DNA of 64,000 nucleotides from Aurantiochytrium sp. KH105 (GCA_003116975.1 BGKB01000216.1:1-64000); one strand, 5' to 3'. Positions 29,831 through 39,711 are shown, counted from the first letter of the stretch. The notes: generated by a model not told the origin, from the letters alone. Translations and numbers: made by a program.

Positions 29831-30911
29831 AAAAAGTAAAGAGAGGATTCTATTGGTGTTGAAAAACCTTGTGTGGTGAAATTCATCGTGAAGCGTGCAC
29901 GTGTACGCCTCGCAGAATTGGGTTCTGCAGAAGACCTTAAAATAATGTAGTGTCCCTCACTGTTTCGACCCGAACTTTCGGCACATCCTCTATTTTTTCC
30001 AAAGACCCCTACTTTTGCTGCAGCAGCTGCAGCTCATGCTGTGCGAGCTCCACGTCTTACGAGCGCAGCCGCGTATGCCGTCTTGTGGCAGCCAGGCCTG
30101 ACGTCCTGCTGCCCCAGACTTCCTGGAACTCTCGGCACCACATTCCTGACAGTGAGTATAGGTGCTAGGGAGGGACGGCTTGGTTCTCGTCGTGCGCGTA
30201 GTACCTTCTTGTGAAGGTATTTCGCACACAGGCGGCAGCAAATGTTTGAGTGGTCATGCCAATCATGATGATGATGATGAGCGAATCTGTGTCAGGTTGC
30301 CAGGTTAATGATGATGATCGTGATGGTTTCCACCACCTCTCCGTAGGCAGTGCACCCTTTGGACTTGCGGACAGCTGAATGACGTTATCTGAAAGTGTCA
30401 TGCCCCGTGTGCGAGATCGACACTGCCTAGCAAGAGAGCAAGCTAGCTGCTGCCTACAGCTGCTTGGGTGGGCAGTGCCCACCCGCCTCAAGCGCTGCAC
30501 TTGACATGTCACGAGCTGCGTTGCGTTTTCCCCCCTTCCTCCTCTCGTCGCAGCAGCCCGCTTCGCGCAGGCTACGCTGCCACCACGACGACGAAGCGCA
30601 CGCTTCGCTGGGTTTTGCACAAAGCGCAGCGCAACAGCGACCATTGCGACTTGCACGTGCTCTGCTGCTCTCTGGTCGGCGGCTTATACATGACAGCCGC
30701 ATCATAAACAACGCGACGGCAGAGGGGGTGTGCGCCGCCGTGCGCGGATACCGGACCCCGCGCTTTGCACGCGCCGCGCACTCACTCGCTCGCTCACTCA
30801 CTGCCCCTCCGCCTGCTGCGCACGCCGCCCCGCTCGGGGGCGCGCGCCGCAACCGCAGCGACCGGCCGCAGCCGCTGCACTGGCAGGCCTCCGCACGGGG
30901 AGGCCCGGCCC

Positions 30912-30952
<41 letters not shown>

Positions 30953-31340
30953 GTCCGCTCCGCCGTGCTCCATTCTCCTTTCCTTCCTTTTCTTTTATTT
31001 TCCCTTTTTGCCCTTTCCCGCTCGCCTGGAGGCCTTTTCCCACTTTGCTGCCCGCGATTGTCCACTTTGCCGGGGCGGTTTCCGCTGTTGCGGGTCCTTT
31101 TTCCTCGAGCAAGCAGGCCGGTGCGCGCGCGGCGCGTGCAGCGAGGAGGAGAAAGTGGAGCAGAGCAGAGGCAGCGCAAGTTGTGCACGCGAAAAGGCAG
31201 CGGCAGGACGCGGCGGCAGACCGTGAACGAGGCGCGCGAGAGGAGCAGCGGCAGCGGCGAGCGGAGCGGCAGCGGCGGAGAGCAGGAGCGGAGCGGGCGG
31301 ATCGGGGCGGAGAGGAGCACCAGGCGCGGCGGAGGAGAGG
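29831..31340. other. Intergenic stretch with GC-rich promoter of the next gene
   Basis: Starts with the AT-richer 3' flank of the transposase gene. ATG/CAT trinucleotide repeats lie at 30263-30282 and 30309-30320. From about 30700 the sequence becomes very GC-rich. It includes a (CGG)n run and two pyrimidine-rich motifs, CCCACTTTGC and GTCCACTTTGCC, at 31048-31075. This part is likely promoter and 5' leader of the gene at 31341. No gene is supported here. Confidence 0.45.
30911..30950. repeat. (CGG)n trinucleotide repeat
   Basis: About 13 uninterrupted CGG units, 390 bases upstream of the ATG at 31341. Confidence 0.9.
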
Positions 31341-32942
31341 ATGTCGTCCGTGCGCGATCGCATCGCGCGGCTGGAGGCGACGGCGACGCCGCTGACGCCG
31401 GAGGCGCAAGAGCGCAAGCTCCGGGAGGAGCGCGATAAGCAGCGGCAGGCGGTGAAGATCGCCAAGGCGCGCGCGGCGAGGTACAACATGACGCTGCGCG
31501 CGCTGTCGATCAAGTCCGTGCGCGAGCAGACGGAGGCGCAGCGCAAGGACCGTGCCGCCGTGCGCGAGGCCCAAGAGCGCGCCAAGAAGTACAACATGAC
31601 GAGCCGCGCGCTGGCGCTCGTGGCCACCAAGAACCAGCGCAACGTCGCCCGCGCCTTCGACCCCTCCGTGAGCCCCGAGACGGCCAAGCAGATCATCCGG
31701 GCGGTCGCTACCCACCAGGCCAGCACCGCGGCCGCCGTCAACGACCCCAACGCCACGGAGAAGCAGCAGCTCGCGGCTGCCGCCAAGGCCCTCAAGGTCT
31801 CCGAGCTCGTCGAGCAGGTCATTGAGGAGGAGGATGACGAGGAGGAGGAGGAGGAGGAGGAAGATGAAGAACAACAAGAAGAAGAAGAAGTTCAAGAGGT
31901 CGAAGAAGAAGAAGAAGAAGAAGAAGAAGAAGAAGAAGAAGAGGCTGCCGTCGAGGAGGACGAGCAGACCGCCGAGGTGGAAGCCCACGAAGAAGAGGTA
32001 GAAGTTGTGGAGGAGGAGGAGGAAGAGGAGGAGGAGACCGAAGATGAAGAAGAAGGCGAAGTTGTGGAGGAGGAAGAGGCGGGCGTGACTGAGGTCGAGG
32101 AAGAGGACGACGACGAGGAGGACGGCTTCGTGGACGAGGATCTGGCCGATGCCGTCATGAGCAAAGATGACGATGCCGTCAACCGGGCCATCCTCAAGCA
32201 GTTCCTCGAGACGCACGCCCCGCACCGAGTTGACGAAGTGGATGCGCTGATGGCGGAGTACGCAGGAAGGGATATTTCAGAGCTCTTTGATGAGCTCAAT
32301 GAAACATATCCAGACCCGGCTGAGGCCCAGGTCGAAGGTGAGCAAAGGGCGCTTCAGGAAGCAATGAATGGCAAAATTGACGCGGATGACGCAGATGAAG
32401 ATAACGAGGCCGAACAAGACGATGAGGAGGAACTCAGCACCGTCGAACAGGCGCGCCGCGACGCCGAGGCCGCCGAGCGCCGTGAAAAGGCCAAGATCGC
32501 CGCCATGACCGAAGCCGAGCGCGAAGCCTACTTTGAAGAGAAGGAGCTCGAGCGCGAGCACTCCGAGCACAAGGACGCCATGCTCCGTCGCCAGCTCGAT
32601 CTTTACTCCAAGGGCGGCTCCAAGGAGAACCCCGTGCTTGCACGGATGCGTGGCGCCACCACGACCAAGCGCGCCATCAGTAAGCGCATCAGCAAGCGCC
32701 TCAGCGTTGCTGAAGACGCTGAAGACGAGGCTGCCGTCGACTCGGACGGATTCATCCTTGGCGCATCTTCCGCCTCGTCTCACCCGCGTTCCAGCGCCCG
32801 CCTCAACCGTGGATCTGTTGGCGGTGGTGCAAAGTGGGCCGTCAATGTGCAGCCTCAGCTCTTGCGCGAGCGCATGAAGCGCGCTGGCGTCGCCGATGAG
32901 GACATTGACAACCTCATGTCTGAGGAGTCCGACATGCTGTAG
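31341..32942 (+). CDS. Acidic coiled-coil protein of unknown function
   Basis: 533 residues. The head has two copies of a basic helical motif (ARAARYNMTLRAL at about 44-56 and AQERAKKYNMTSRAL at about 78-92), then an Ala-rich helix. A very long Glu/Asp tract follows (about 165-265). Next is LETHAPHRVDEVDALMAEYAGRDISELFDEL (about 290-325), which resembles a short helical motif seen in many protist proteins (P-x-K-V-x-x-V-x-x-L-L-x-x-Y-x-G). The C-terminal half is a charged helix (about 370-420) and a Ser-rich tail. The acidic tract is encoded by (GAA/GAG)n. No catalytic domain is visible, and no function is assigned. Confidence 0.75.
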   Translation: MSSVRDRIARLEATATPLTPEAQERKLREERDKQRQAVKIAKARAARYNMTLRALSIKSVREQTEAQRKDRAAVREAQERAKKYNMTSRALALVATKNQRNVARAFDPSVSPETAKQIIRAVATHQASTAAAVNDPNATEKQQLAAAAKALKVSELVEQVIEEEDDEEEEEEEEDEEQQEEEEVQEVEEEEEEEEEEEEEEAAVEEDEQTAEVEAHEEEVEVVEEEEEEEEETEDEEEGEVVEEEEAGVTEVEEEDDDEEDGFVDEDLADAVMSKDDDAVNRAILKQFLETHAPHRVDEVDALMAEYAGRDISELFDELNETYPDPAEAQVEGEQRALQEAMNGKIDADDADEDNEAEQDDEEELSTVEQARRDAEAAERREKAKIAAMTEAEREAYFEEKELEREHSEHKDAMLRRQLDLYSKGGSKENPVLARMRGATTTKRAISKRISKRLSVAEDAEDEAAVDSDGFILGASSASSHPRSSARLNRGSVGGGAKWAVNVQPQLLRERMKRAGVADEDIDNLMSEESDML

Positions 32943-33640
32943 ATTGCCCATCCAACCGACGACGTTTCTTTCTTTCGTTCGTCCGATCGATCGATCGATC
33001 GATTGATTGAACAGAAGAGAGAGAGAAGAGAGTAAGAGAGGGACAAAGAGGGGATTCATTTCCATTTCTCCTCATTTGCTTCATCGCTCGCTCGCTCGCT
33101 CGCTTGCCGGAGCCCCTCCCCTTCCCCACCCTTCTGCTGTTTGGTGTGGGCCCAAGGCTTGGCTTTTAACTTAAACTACACCTCAATACCTTTCCCACCT
33201 ACCCACCGCGTCCCAGTCCAATTCCACTCAATCCGATCCGCCCTCGCACCATTTTTTCTTTTAGAGTCCTTCTTTTGCGAATCTGACGCCAGGCCAAAAC
33301 CGACAATACCCAACTGGCCAATGGACGCCAGCGCATCCCAACGTACCAAGCCGATCGATGCCCGTACGACAATGAGCCCTTTCAGGCGAACGTCCTTTTC
33401 TCTTTTATAGAAAGGAATACAAGAAGGAACAATTTGTTTGCCACGTGTTATTCATTTCTCTCTTCTGCTCGTGGGAAACCAAGCTTGCTTTGTCTTCACT
33501 GTCAGCTCACAGCTTTGCTCACGTGTCGCTTCTCAACGCAGCTCATCGCCGCCCCCCGCCCCCCTTTCCCCCGTAAAACTTGCGAATACAAGAAGGAAGA
33601 AGTTGTTTTACCGCGTGTTATTCATTTCGCTCTTTGCTGA
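32943..33640. other. Convergent 3' region with microsatellites and a duplicated block
   Basis: (GATC/GATT)n at about 32983-33010 and (TCGC)n at 33085-33105. The block at 33413-33472 is repeated at 33582-33640, directly behind the deoxyhypusine synthase stop codon (listed separately). No gene is seen. Confidence 0.5.
33413..33640. repeat. Direct repeat of the deoxyhypusine synthase 3' untranslated end
   Basis: About 58 bases starting GAATACAAGAAGGAA and ending near GTGTTATTCATTTC occur at 33415-33472 and again at 33584-33640, offset 169-170 bases with several substitutions. The right copy abuts the stop codon of the minus-strand gene, so the left copy is a second version of its 3' untranslated end. 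Confidence 0.75.
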
Positions 33641-34747
33641 CTACTTCTGGCTCTCCTCATCCTGCTTCGCCTTGAGGGCCTTTTGCTCATGGTAGTACTT
33701 GGCAAAAGTCTGGGCCACAATGAGAGGAAAGACAAGCGTAACCTCGCAATAAAGCTTGACGGGAGTGGCCTCGCGACGAATTTTACCCCACGAGATCGCT
33801 TCGTCAGGGCGCGCACCGGAGTCGCTTCCGTCAAACTCGCTCGCCGTATTGATGAAAACGGAAAAGTCAGCACCGTTGCGCATCAAATTGGCGTTGCACA
33901 CGTGGTGCTTGACCAGGCCGCCGCCAAGAATGACCATGCCCGTCTTAGGCGCCTTGCAGGCCAGATCGTTGACGGCACGAATGTCGCCTACAATATCAAG
34001 TACAAAGTCCTCGTTCTTGTACGAACGAAAGTACACCATGTCGCCAATGCTACCGTCAGTAATAGCCGGGCAAAAGACAGGAATGTCGTTCTTGTACGCC
34101 CAGTAGTACACAGACTCCGGGTTGTCGATCTCCTTGCCGAGGCGGTGGATCATCTTGCTCGGAGTCCAGGTGATCCCATCCTCCTTTTGCTCCTTGTACA
34201 TGGCATCCAGGATCGGAGTCAGCCAGTCGTCGAACTTGCGGTAGTTGTCATTGGGCACAAGCAGGTTTCCGATGCGGTTCAGGCCCTTTTCGCGAAGCTG
34301 CTTACCCGGCAAGTCGAATGCGCCGAGATAGGTGGGCGCGAGGCACTTGATAAAGTCCTCCTCGATACCACCCGCCGTGGTTACAATGCAGTCCACAAGC
34401 TTGTGCTCCACCAGGAATCGAAGCACTTCACGGATCCCGGACGAGATCAGGTTCGAGGTGTACGAGAGGAAGATCGTGCACTTGGTGTTGGCGCGCTCCT
34501 CCGGATCTGTGATGTTGTCATTCTCCTTGACCGGTTCGTCGCTCAGACGCCACTTGAGCATCTTATTGATCTCTTCCACGGCGAGGCCCAGGTTCGTGCT
34601 CTGGAAACCGACGCGCTTGTACGCGTTGAGGACCTCCTCCAAATTCACTCCATCGTTAAAGTCGTACCCCTTGACGGTCTCCGTGTCCGGGGTCTCCTCG
34701 GACACCACGAGGACGGCCTCTTGGGCGACCTTGGGCACCTCCGACAT
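33641..34747 (-). CDS. DHPS: Deoxyhypusine synthase
   Basis: 368 residues from the ATG at 34747 (MSEVPK...), almost the length of the human enzyme (369). The enzyme transfers the aminobutyl group of spermidine to a lysine of eIF5A, the first step of hypusine formation, using NAD. Seen: [11 protein letters not shown] and [15 protein letters not shown] (NAD-binding part), [37 protein letters not shown], and the active-site region [19 protein letters not shown] with the catalytic lysine at about residue 322. All are strongly conserved. Divergent from bL28m, and convergent with the acidic coiled-coil gene. No introns. Confidence 0.96.
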   Translation of the reverse strand: MSEVPKVAQEAVLVVSEETPDTETVKGYDFNDGVNLEEVLNAYKRVGFQSTNLGLAVEEINKMLKWRLSDEPVKENDNITDPEERANTKCTIFLSYTSNLISSGIREVLRFLVEHKLVDCIVTTAGGIEEDFIKCLAPTYLGAFDLPGKQLREKGLNRIGNLLVPNDNYRKFDDWLTPILDAMYKEQKEDGITWTPSKMIHRLGKEIDNPESVYYWAYKNDIPVFCPAITDGSIGDMVYFRSYKNEDFVLDIVGDIRAVNDLACKAPKTGMVILGGGLVKHHVCNANLMRNGADFSVFINTASEFDGSDSGARPDEAISWGKIRREATPVKLYCEVTLVFPLIVAQTFAKYYHEQKALKAKQDEESQK

Positions 34748-35487
34748 GGTCTCGACCGCGCAAAAACAAGCAGTCCCTTTTCCTTGTACGTGCGAGGCCT
34801 GCTCGAGCCCCTTCGCCTGCACCTGCTCCTGCTCCCGCTCCTACTCTTAACCCTGCTCTCCCCTCTCGCGCGCTCGATCCCGTTCTGCATACGAATTCTG
34901 CGCGCGTGCTTCTTCCTCTCTATCTCTCTCTCTCTGTCAGTCAGCCTGGCAAAGCAGCTCTCGCTCGCAGCCACTCGAGCTGCAGCTTGCCGGTTCTCCG
35001 CACACCCGGGTCCCCGCGCGCCACGAGGACCCCTCCACTGTGGCCCACTGTGGGGCGAAAAGCTAGTTTGTACGCGGCCCCGCAAGTCAGCCAAGCAGCG
35101 CTGTGGGGGAGGGAATACAGTCGGGCAAACGCACTTTGGCTTGCGGGCGGCCGGGGCCGAGAAAGGTTGACTTGCAGGACGGCGTGGAACGTCGAGAAAG
35201 AGGCAGGGCAAGTGGAGAATGGGCGCGGGCAAGTGGACAATGGCTGCCTGCAAGAGCGGCCTCTTTTGCGTGGCTTAGAAGTCGAGACAGAAGGCAGGAA
35301 AGGCAGTCAGACAGACAGACGCCTTGCGCAGCGACGACCCGACCCGGAGCGAGGGCGCGCGGCGCGCGGCGACGGGCCAGAGCAAAGGCCGCACAAGGAC
35401 CGCGCAGCGCAGAGGCCGTTCTCGCGGCGTTCACGCCAGCGACCGGTCTTGCGCGGGGCGAAAAAGGAGAGGTCGAAGGGGAGCAGG
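34748..35487. promoter_or_regulatory. Divergent promoter region of DHPS and bL28m
   Basis: This 740-base interval lies between two divergent translation genes. It contains GGGCAAGTGG twice (about 35205 and 35228, 22 bases apart) and GACTTGCAGG nearby, the same GCAAGT core as in the CNOT10/DOT1 promoter. A CT-rich tract lies at 34910-34935. Frames spanning it are shadows. Confidence 0.5.
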
Positions 35488-35922
35488 ATGGCGTCTCGCG
35501 CTGGCCAGCTCGCCAACCTCGTGGCGAGGGGCAACAAGTCCGGCGCGCGGCCCGGACGCGCGCAGCGCGGAATTTATGCGGGCAGGACGATTCAGTTTGG
35601 CAACAAGGTTAGCCATGCCAAGAACCGCTCCCGGCGTCGGTGGGACCCCAATGTCCAAAATCACACGTACAAGAGCGAGATCCTCGACGAGACCTTTAAG
35701 CTGCGCGTGACCACGCACGCCATGCGTTGCATCAAACAGGCCGGTGGGTTTGATGAATTCCTTCTCAACAAGCCGCACCTCATGCAGGACTCAAGGCTTG
35801 CCCTTGATCTTCGCGATCGCGTCCTTGAGGCCGTAAAGAACGGTGCCTCCGCCAAAGCCCCTGCTGCAGCGGATGCTGCTGCTGCTGCGGCATCATCGAG
35901 CAGTACCAAGACTGAAGCATGA
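35488..35922 (+). CDS. Mitochondrial large-subunit ribosomal protein bL28m
   Basis: 144 residues from the ATG at 35488. The frame is open further upstream, but only from here does the sequence look like the family. Seen: an Arg/Gly/Lys-rich start with GIYAGRTIQFGNKVSHAKNR, RRRWDPNVQNHTYKSEIL and FKLRVTTHAMRCIKQAGGFDEFLL, the core of bL28 with the usual KVSHAxxxTxRRxxPN-type signature. The C-terminal ~30 residues are Ala/Ser-rich. It is part of the organellar 50S subunit. Mitochondrial rather than plastid location is inferred from the extended form, and no plastid genes are seen in the window. Confidence 0.88.
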   Translation: MASRAGQLANLVARGNKSGARPGRAQRGIYAGRTIQFGNKVSHAKNRSRRRWDPNVQNHTYKSEILDETFKLRVTTHAMRCIKQAGGFDEFLLNKPHLMQDSRLALDLRDRVLEAVKNGASAKAPAAADAAAAAASSSSTKTEA

Positions 35923-36457
35923 GCGAGGAGGGCGCTTTGCTTTCTCCGCGTGCGGCTTCTCTTCACGGCGGAGAATGTGAAAGAGCGACAGGGGATCTCT
36001 TGTGCGCGCAAGGGATCTGCTCTGAAATTGGCCTGCCTAACCCTGCCCTACCATGAGCTCGAGGGCGCAGCTGCTTGGTAAGGAGCCGCGCCATCCTGCA
36101 TAGTTTATCTACTCACCAATTCATTCACCAACTCATCCACCCCATCAACCCACTCACTCACCTGCTCCCTTATCCCTATCGACAGAAAAAAGCATCACAC
36201 CCAACAAATCATAGATTTTGCTTTTTGTCCTGACAGTCAGTCCAAAGGTCCGCGACTCTAGTTTTTTTCTCAACTCAAAAGGCTAAATTCACTCAGAGTG
36301 GAGAGAAAAATAAGGAGAGATAGGCCTAATAAGACGAACTTTTTCAATTCACTTGAAGCATCTTCGACACCTACGTGTGAAGCTCGGCGCACGTTTCCAT
36401 GAGCGCTCGACGCTCATCTGAGGTCATGCGTGAGCAAAGAATTGTGGACAATTTTTT
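35923..36457. other. Convergent 3' region of bL28m and BBS4
   Basis: A CACTCA/CATC-rich simple stretch lies at 36108-36165. The duplicated BBS4 end is described separately. No other gene is seen. Confidence 0.45.
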
Positions 36458-36564
36458 TCAATTCACTTGAAGCATCTTTGACACCTGCGTGTGAAGCTCG
36501 GCGCACGTTTCCATGAGCGCTCGACGCTCCTCCGAGGTCATGCGTGAGCAAACAATCGTGTACG
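36341..36564 (-). repeat. Tandem duplication of the BBS4 3' coding end (114-base offset)
   Basis: Bases 36341-36450 repeat 36455-36564, the last ~36 codons and stop of BBS4, at an offset of exactly 114 bases with only a few differences. In the outer copy one CAG has become TAG and one Glu codon has changed to Asp, so it is a decaying duplicate. The gene proper ends at 36458. Confidence 0.9.
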
Positions 36565-38092
36565 ATTGGAACTGTGCCCGCGCGCGCTCGCGCTCACCAA
36601 TATTGTGCAATGTAGACGCAAAATTCAAATGACACACTGGATCATCAGGATCGAGCTGCAAAGCCTTTTCATATGCAGCCACAGCACTCTCTGCGTCCTC
36701 CAGACGAGAGAGCACAATCGCCAAATACATGTACGAGGCCGCAAACGTGGGCTTGAGATTGATCGATGTGCTCAAATAGTGAAAGGCCGAGGCATACTGT
36801 GTGGTGTGCATAAACACGAGTCCGAGATTATGCGCTGTAATCCATTGAAACGGGTCCAGGTATAACGAGCGCTTGAGACATGCAATCGCTGCGACGTGAC
36901 GCTCCTTGCCGAAAAAGCACATGCCAATATTGTTCCATAGCTGCGCAGAGTTGGGCGTCTTCACAGCCGCTACACGGTACTTGACCAGAGCCACGTCCAT
37001 ATCACTATGATCCTGAATCACCGAACCGGCAGCCAGAATTGTTTTGGGATTACGCGGATCGCGCGTCAACGAATTGCCAAGGTACTCGAATGCCTTAAAA
37101 TTTTCTCCGTCTCGTAAATACAAGAGACCGACGGTGGTGAGAAGCTCCGGGTTGTCTGGCGAGAACTCCAGCGCCTCCAAATACACCTCGATGGCCCGTT
37201 TCAGGTCTCCGGTCGCGGTGTAAATCTTACCCATTTCTACAAAGGTTGAATCATGGCGTTGAATACTGTTGGCAGTTTGAAAAGCCTCCAAGGCTTTTTC
37301 GTATTCTTTGAGGAACATGAAACACAGCCCCTTATTGTGCTGGATCTCCCAGTCTTCGCGCCGTGCGCACAACATGGCCTCGTCCAAGACGTCCACCGAC
37401 GCGCTATGCTTTCCCAAGAGAAAGAGGCACTTTCCCACCTGCTTCAGGTTCGCGTGATTGCTCGGGTTGAGTAGCGTTGCGGCTTGGAAGAGCTCTAATG
37501 CTTCTTGAACCTTGCCCTGCCCGCGTAAAATCAGCCCCTTGACATATAGAGGGTATTCGCACATACCATCGCAGGACTTTAATTGTGTTTCAATCAGCCG
37601 GAGACACTCTTTGTAATCGCCTCGGGCATGGAGCAAGTGAATCAACCAGTTTACGCGCTCGCGCCCTTGACTTCGTCCGCTTTGACACGTTTTTACTGAC
37701 CGACTACTTTTTGAACTGATAGACGAACGCCCTCTCCTCCCGTTTTCTTCCACCATTGTATTTTCGCGTTCATCATAGACACCTTCATTCTTTCCTTCGT
37801 GTTGATTGGAATCACAAGCATCCATGGAGTTTGCTGACGCCTCGGGCTCGATCGTCGAAGCCGATGCACGCGCTTCGCCGTTCGGCAATGTCGATGAAGA
37901 CGACGACGACGAAGAAGAAGAAGAAGAAGAAGAAGAGGTAGATCGAGCTGCACGTTTGCTCGTGCGTGATGACTTACGACGTAACATGGAGGTCAGCTTG
38001 CCCACGCCGCCGCTGGTACTGGTGCCGTCATCCATTCGACTCGAGCTTTTCGACTCAGCTGGCGCTGCTGCTGTCTCAACCTTGGCCTCCAT
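36458..38092 (-). CDS. BBS4: Bardet-Biedl syndrome 4 protein (BBSome TPR subunit)
   Basis: 544 residues from the ATG at 38092. An upstream in-frame ATG (38197) would add a Leu-Ala-Cys repeat translated from the microsatellite, so it was not used. The first ~130 residues are Ser-rich and disordered. From about 140 there are continuous TPRs: RVNWLIHLLHARGDYKECL, YVKGLILRGQGKVQEAL, LFLLGKHSASVDVLDEA, YEKALEAFQTA, ALEFSPDNPELLTTVGLLYL, WNNIGMCFFGKERHVAAIACLKRSLYLDPFQW and LNFASTLHNIGERERA. This order and wording match BBS4, a subunit of the BBSome that sorts ciliary membrane proteins with pericentriolar material. Divergent from the ribosome recycling factor gene. Confidence 0.9.
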   Translation of the reverse strand: MEAKVETAAAPAESKSSSRMDDGTSTSGGVGKLTSMLRRKSSRTSKRAARSTSSSSSSSSSSSSSSSTLPNGEARASASTIEPEASANSMDACDSNQHEGKNEGVYDERENTMVEENGRRGRSSISSKSSRSVKTCQSGRSQGRERVNWLIHLLHARGDYKECLRLIETQLKSCDGMCEYPLYVKGLILRGQGKVQEALELFQAATLLNPSNHANLKQVGKCLFLLGKHSASVDVLDEAMLCARREDWEIQHNKGLCFMFLKEYEKALEAFQTANSIQRHDSTFVEMGKIYTATGDLKRAIEVYLEALEFSPDNPELLTTVGLLYLRDGENFKAFEYLGNSLTRDPRNPKTILAAGSVIQDHSDMDVALVKYRVAAVKTPNSAQLWNNIGMCFFGKERHVAAIACLKRSLYLDPFQWITAHNLGLVFMHTTQYASAFHYLSTSINLKPTFAASYMYLAIVLSRLEDAESAVAAYEKALQLDPDDPVCHLNFASTLHNIGERERARAQFQSYTIVCSRMTSEERRALMETCAELHTQVSKMLQVN

Positions 38093-38108
38093 GGGTCCCG
38101 AGCAAGCG

Positions 38109-38155
<47 letters not shown>

Positions 38156-38835
38156 GAGCAAGCCGGCAAGCGAGCGAGCGACCTTGCAGGTATTCAAGCA
38201 AGCGCGTATCTGATCGCCAGCTCGCTCGCGTGCTCCCTTGCACGCAAACGCCCAGTAGCTTCACGCCTCTGCGCCAGCTGACGTGCTTGATGAAGCAGAC
38301 TCTTCTTGCTTTTTTGCAATGATCGCACGGCGTGCTCGAAATTCTAGCCTCACAACGTCGCTTGCCGGTCAATTCGCATTGTATCATCTAAGACATAGTA
38401 TTCATTGTTGTGTTATTTTGAAGAAGTTCTTGTCATTCGTAACGGCAACATCTCTCTCTCTCTTGAGTTTTCCAGGCACCACCTCCAGAAGAATAATTAG
38501 AGTGGCGCGCAAGATTGACAGTGACACACCACGCGCGCTCTTGCAGGGCATGGAGGAAGGAACATGGATAGGCTGGGTCGGTCCCGTGCGGTGAACTGCG
38601 TACAGCCGCCTTACGCTATAGATGGCCTGCGAGACCAAACACCACGAATGTATGCAGAGATCGCGGCGAGGGTCCACAAAAGTCGTAGGAGCAGCGCGGC
38701 CGCTAAAGCGCTGCAGCGCGCGGACGCAGCGAGCGAGCGCACCCAAGGGAGACCGAGATCACGAACGTCCTCCTAACCAGCGAGCGCTCAACCCAGGAAG
38801 GCGGTGCGTGGAAGACCACCGAGACCAAACAGAAA
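38093..38835. promoter_or_regulatory. Divergent promoter region of BBS4 and mitochondrial RRF
   Basis: A 740-base interval between divergent genes, with the AAGC array next to the BBS4 ATG. No other motif stands out. Confidence 0.4.
38101..38176. repeat. (AAGC)n microsatellite beside the BBS4 start
   Basis: About 18 AAGC units with AGCG variants begin 9 bases upstream of the BBS4 ATG, so they lie in its 5' leader. It is the same unit as at 6060-6136. Confidence 0.9.
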
Positions 38836-39711
38836 ATGCTTGCCGGAGCAGCGCGAACGCGCGTGGCGGGACGCCTGGGATACGTCGTGATGGCGTCCTC
38901 GAGGAGCATGAGCGTGGCGGCAGCGTCGACGACGCTGAGGACGAGGCCACGCTGCGCCACGCTGGGTCTTGTCGAGCCCGCGTGGACCGTGGCCACTGAG
39001 GCTGCCATGCGGCCTCTGTGCCAGGCAGACTGGGCCCGCGGTCTGGCCAAGAAGAAGGGCAACAAAAAGAAGAAGAACGTCACCGCCCCAGAAAGCTCTC
39101 CCGAAGCCATGGACGGCGTCGAGGCAGAGCATGGCATCTCGGCGGACCCCGAGGCCACAGAATTTGAGCTCGAGCCGTACCGTGAACACATGGAGCGTGT
39201 GACCTCTGGATTCCAGCACGAGCTGGCCAAGCTTCGCACGGGAAGACCCGACGCAGGTATGCTGGATCATTTGATGGTCGAGGCGTATGGCGCGTCGAGT
39301 CCGCTCAATTCCGTGGCACAGGGCTCGATTCGCTCCTCCAAGCTGCTCGTTGTCAACGTCTTTGATCAGTCGCTAGTTGGAGCTGTGGCCAAGGCTATTG
39401 AGACGGCCAACATGAACTTGAACCCTTCGGTTGAGGGCGCTCAGGTTAACGTGCCGCTGCCCAAGCTGACCAAGGAGAGTCGCGAGGCCACGGCGCGCCT
39501 TGCCCACGACCTCTATGAGAAGACCAAGGGTGCTGTCAATGGTGTGCGCCACGATGCCATGAAAAAGCTTACCAACATGAAGAAGAACAAGGATCTCAGC
39601 GAGGACCAGCATTTCGCCGAGACACAGGCGGTCGAGGAGCTCACCGACGAGTTCAAGAAGCGTATCGCCGAGATGTCTGAAACGCGCCAAAAGGAAATCA
39701 TGGAGAACTGA
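38836..39711 (+). CDS. Ribosome recycling factor, mitochondrial
   Basis: 291 residues. Residues 1-70 are Ala/Arg/Ser-rich with few acidic residues, a plausible mitochondrial presequence, and a Lys-rich KKKGNKKKKN stretch follows. The RRF domain (about 110-291) shows the classic run: FQHELAKLRTGRPDAGMLDHL, YGASSPLNSVAQGSI, VNVFDQSLVGAVAKAI, LNPSVEGAQVNVPLPKLTKESR and the C-terminal helix ending ETRQKEIMEN. The protein splits post-termination organellar ribosomes with EF-G2. The family core is about 185 residues and is complete. Confidence 0.93.
   Translation: MLAGAARTRVAGRLGYVVMASSRSMSVAAASTTLRTRPRCATLGLVEPAWTVATEAAMRPLCQADWARGLAKKKGNKKKKNVTAPESSPEAMDGVEAEHGISADPEATEFELEPYREHMERVTSGFQHELAKLRTGRPDAGMLDHLMVEAYGASSPLNSVAQGSIRSSKLLVVNVFDQSLVGAVAKAIETANMNLNPSVEGAQVNVPLPKLTKESREATARLAHDLYEKTKGAVNGVRHDAMKKLTNMKKNKDLSEDQHFAETQAVEELTDEFKKRIAEMSETRQKEIMEN

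Noticed and set aside
27363-30130. Terminal inverted repeats for the transposase element
   Set aside because: Only a CAGTG match in inverted orientation was noticed on the two flanks (about 27494 and 29963); too short to call.
30798-32225. 475-codon minus-strand frame opposite the acidic protein gene
   Set aside because: It is the complement of the Glu-rich tract, giving Leu/Phe runs; the plus-strand frame has ordered motifs and a better start.
33683-35170. 495-codon plus-strand frame opposite deoxyhypusine synthase
   Set aside because: Antisense of a strongly conserved enzyme; no domain in this reading.
38093-38197. N-terminal Leu-Leu-Ala-Cys extension of BBS4
   Set aside because: Translation of the AAGC microsatellite; the ATG at 38092 has good context and starts the normal protein.
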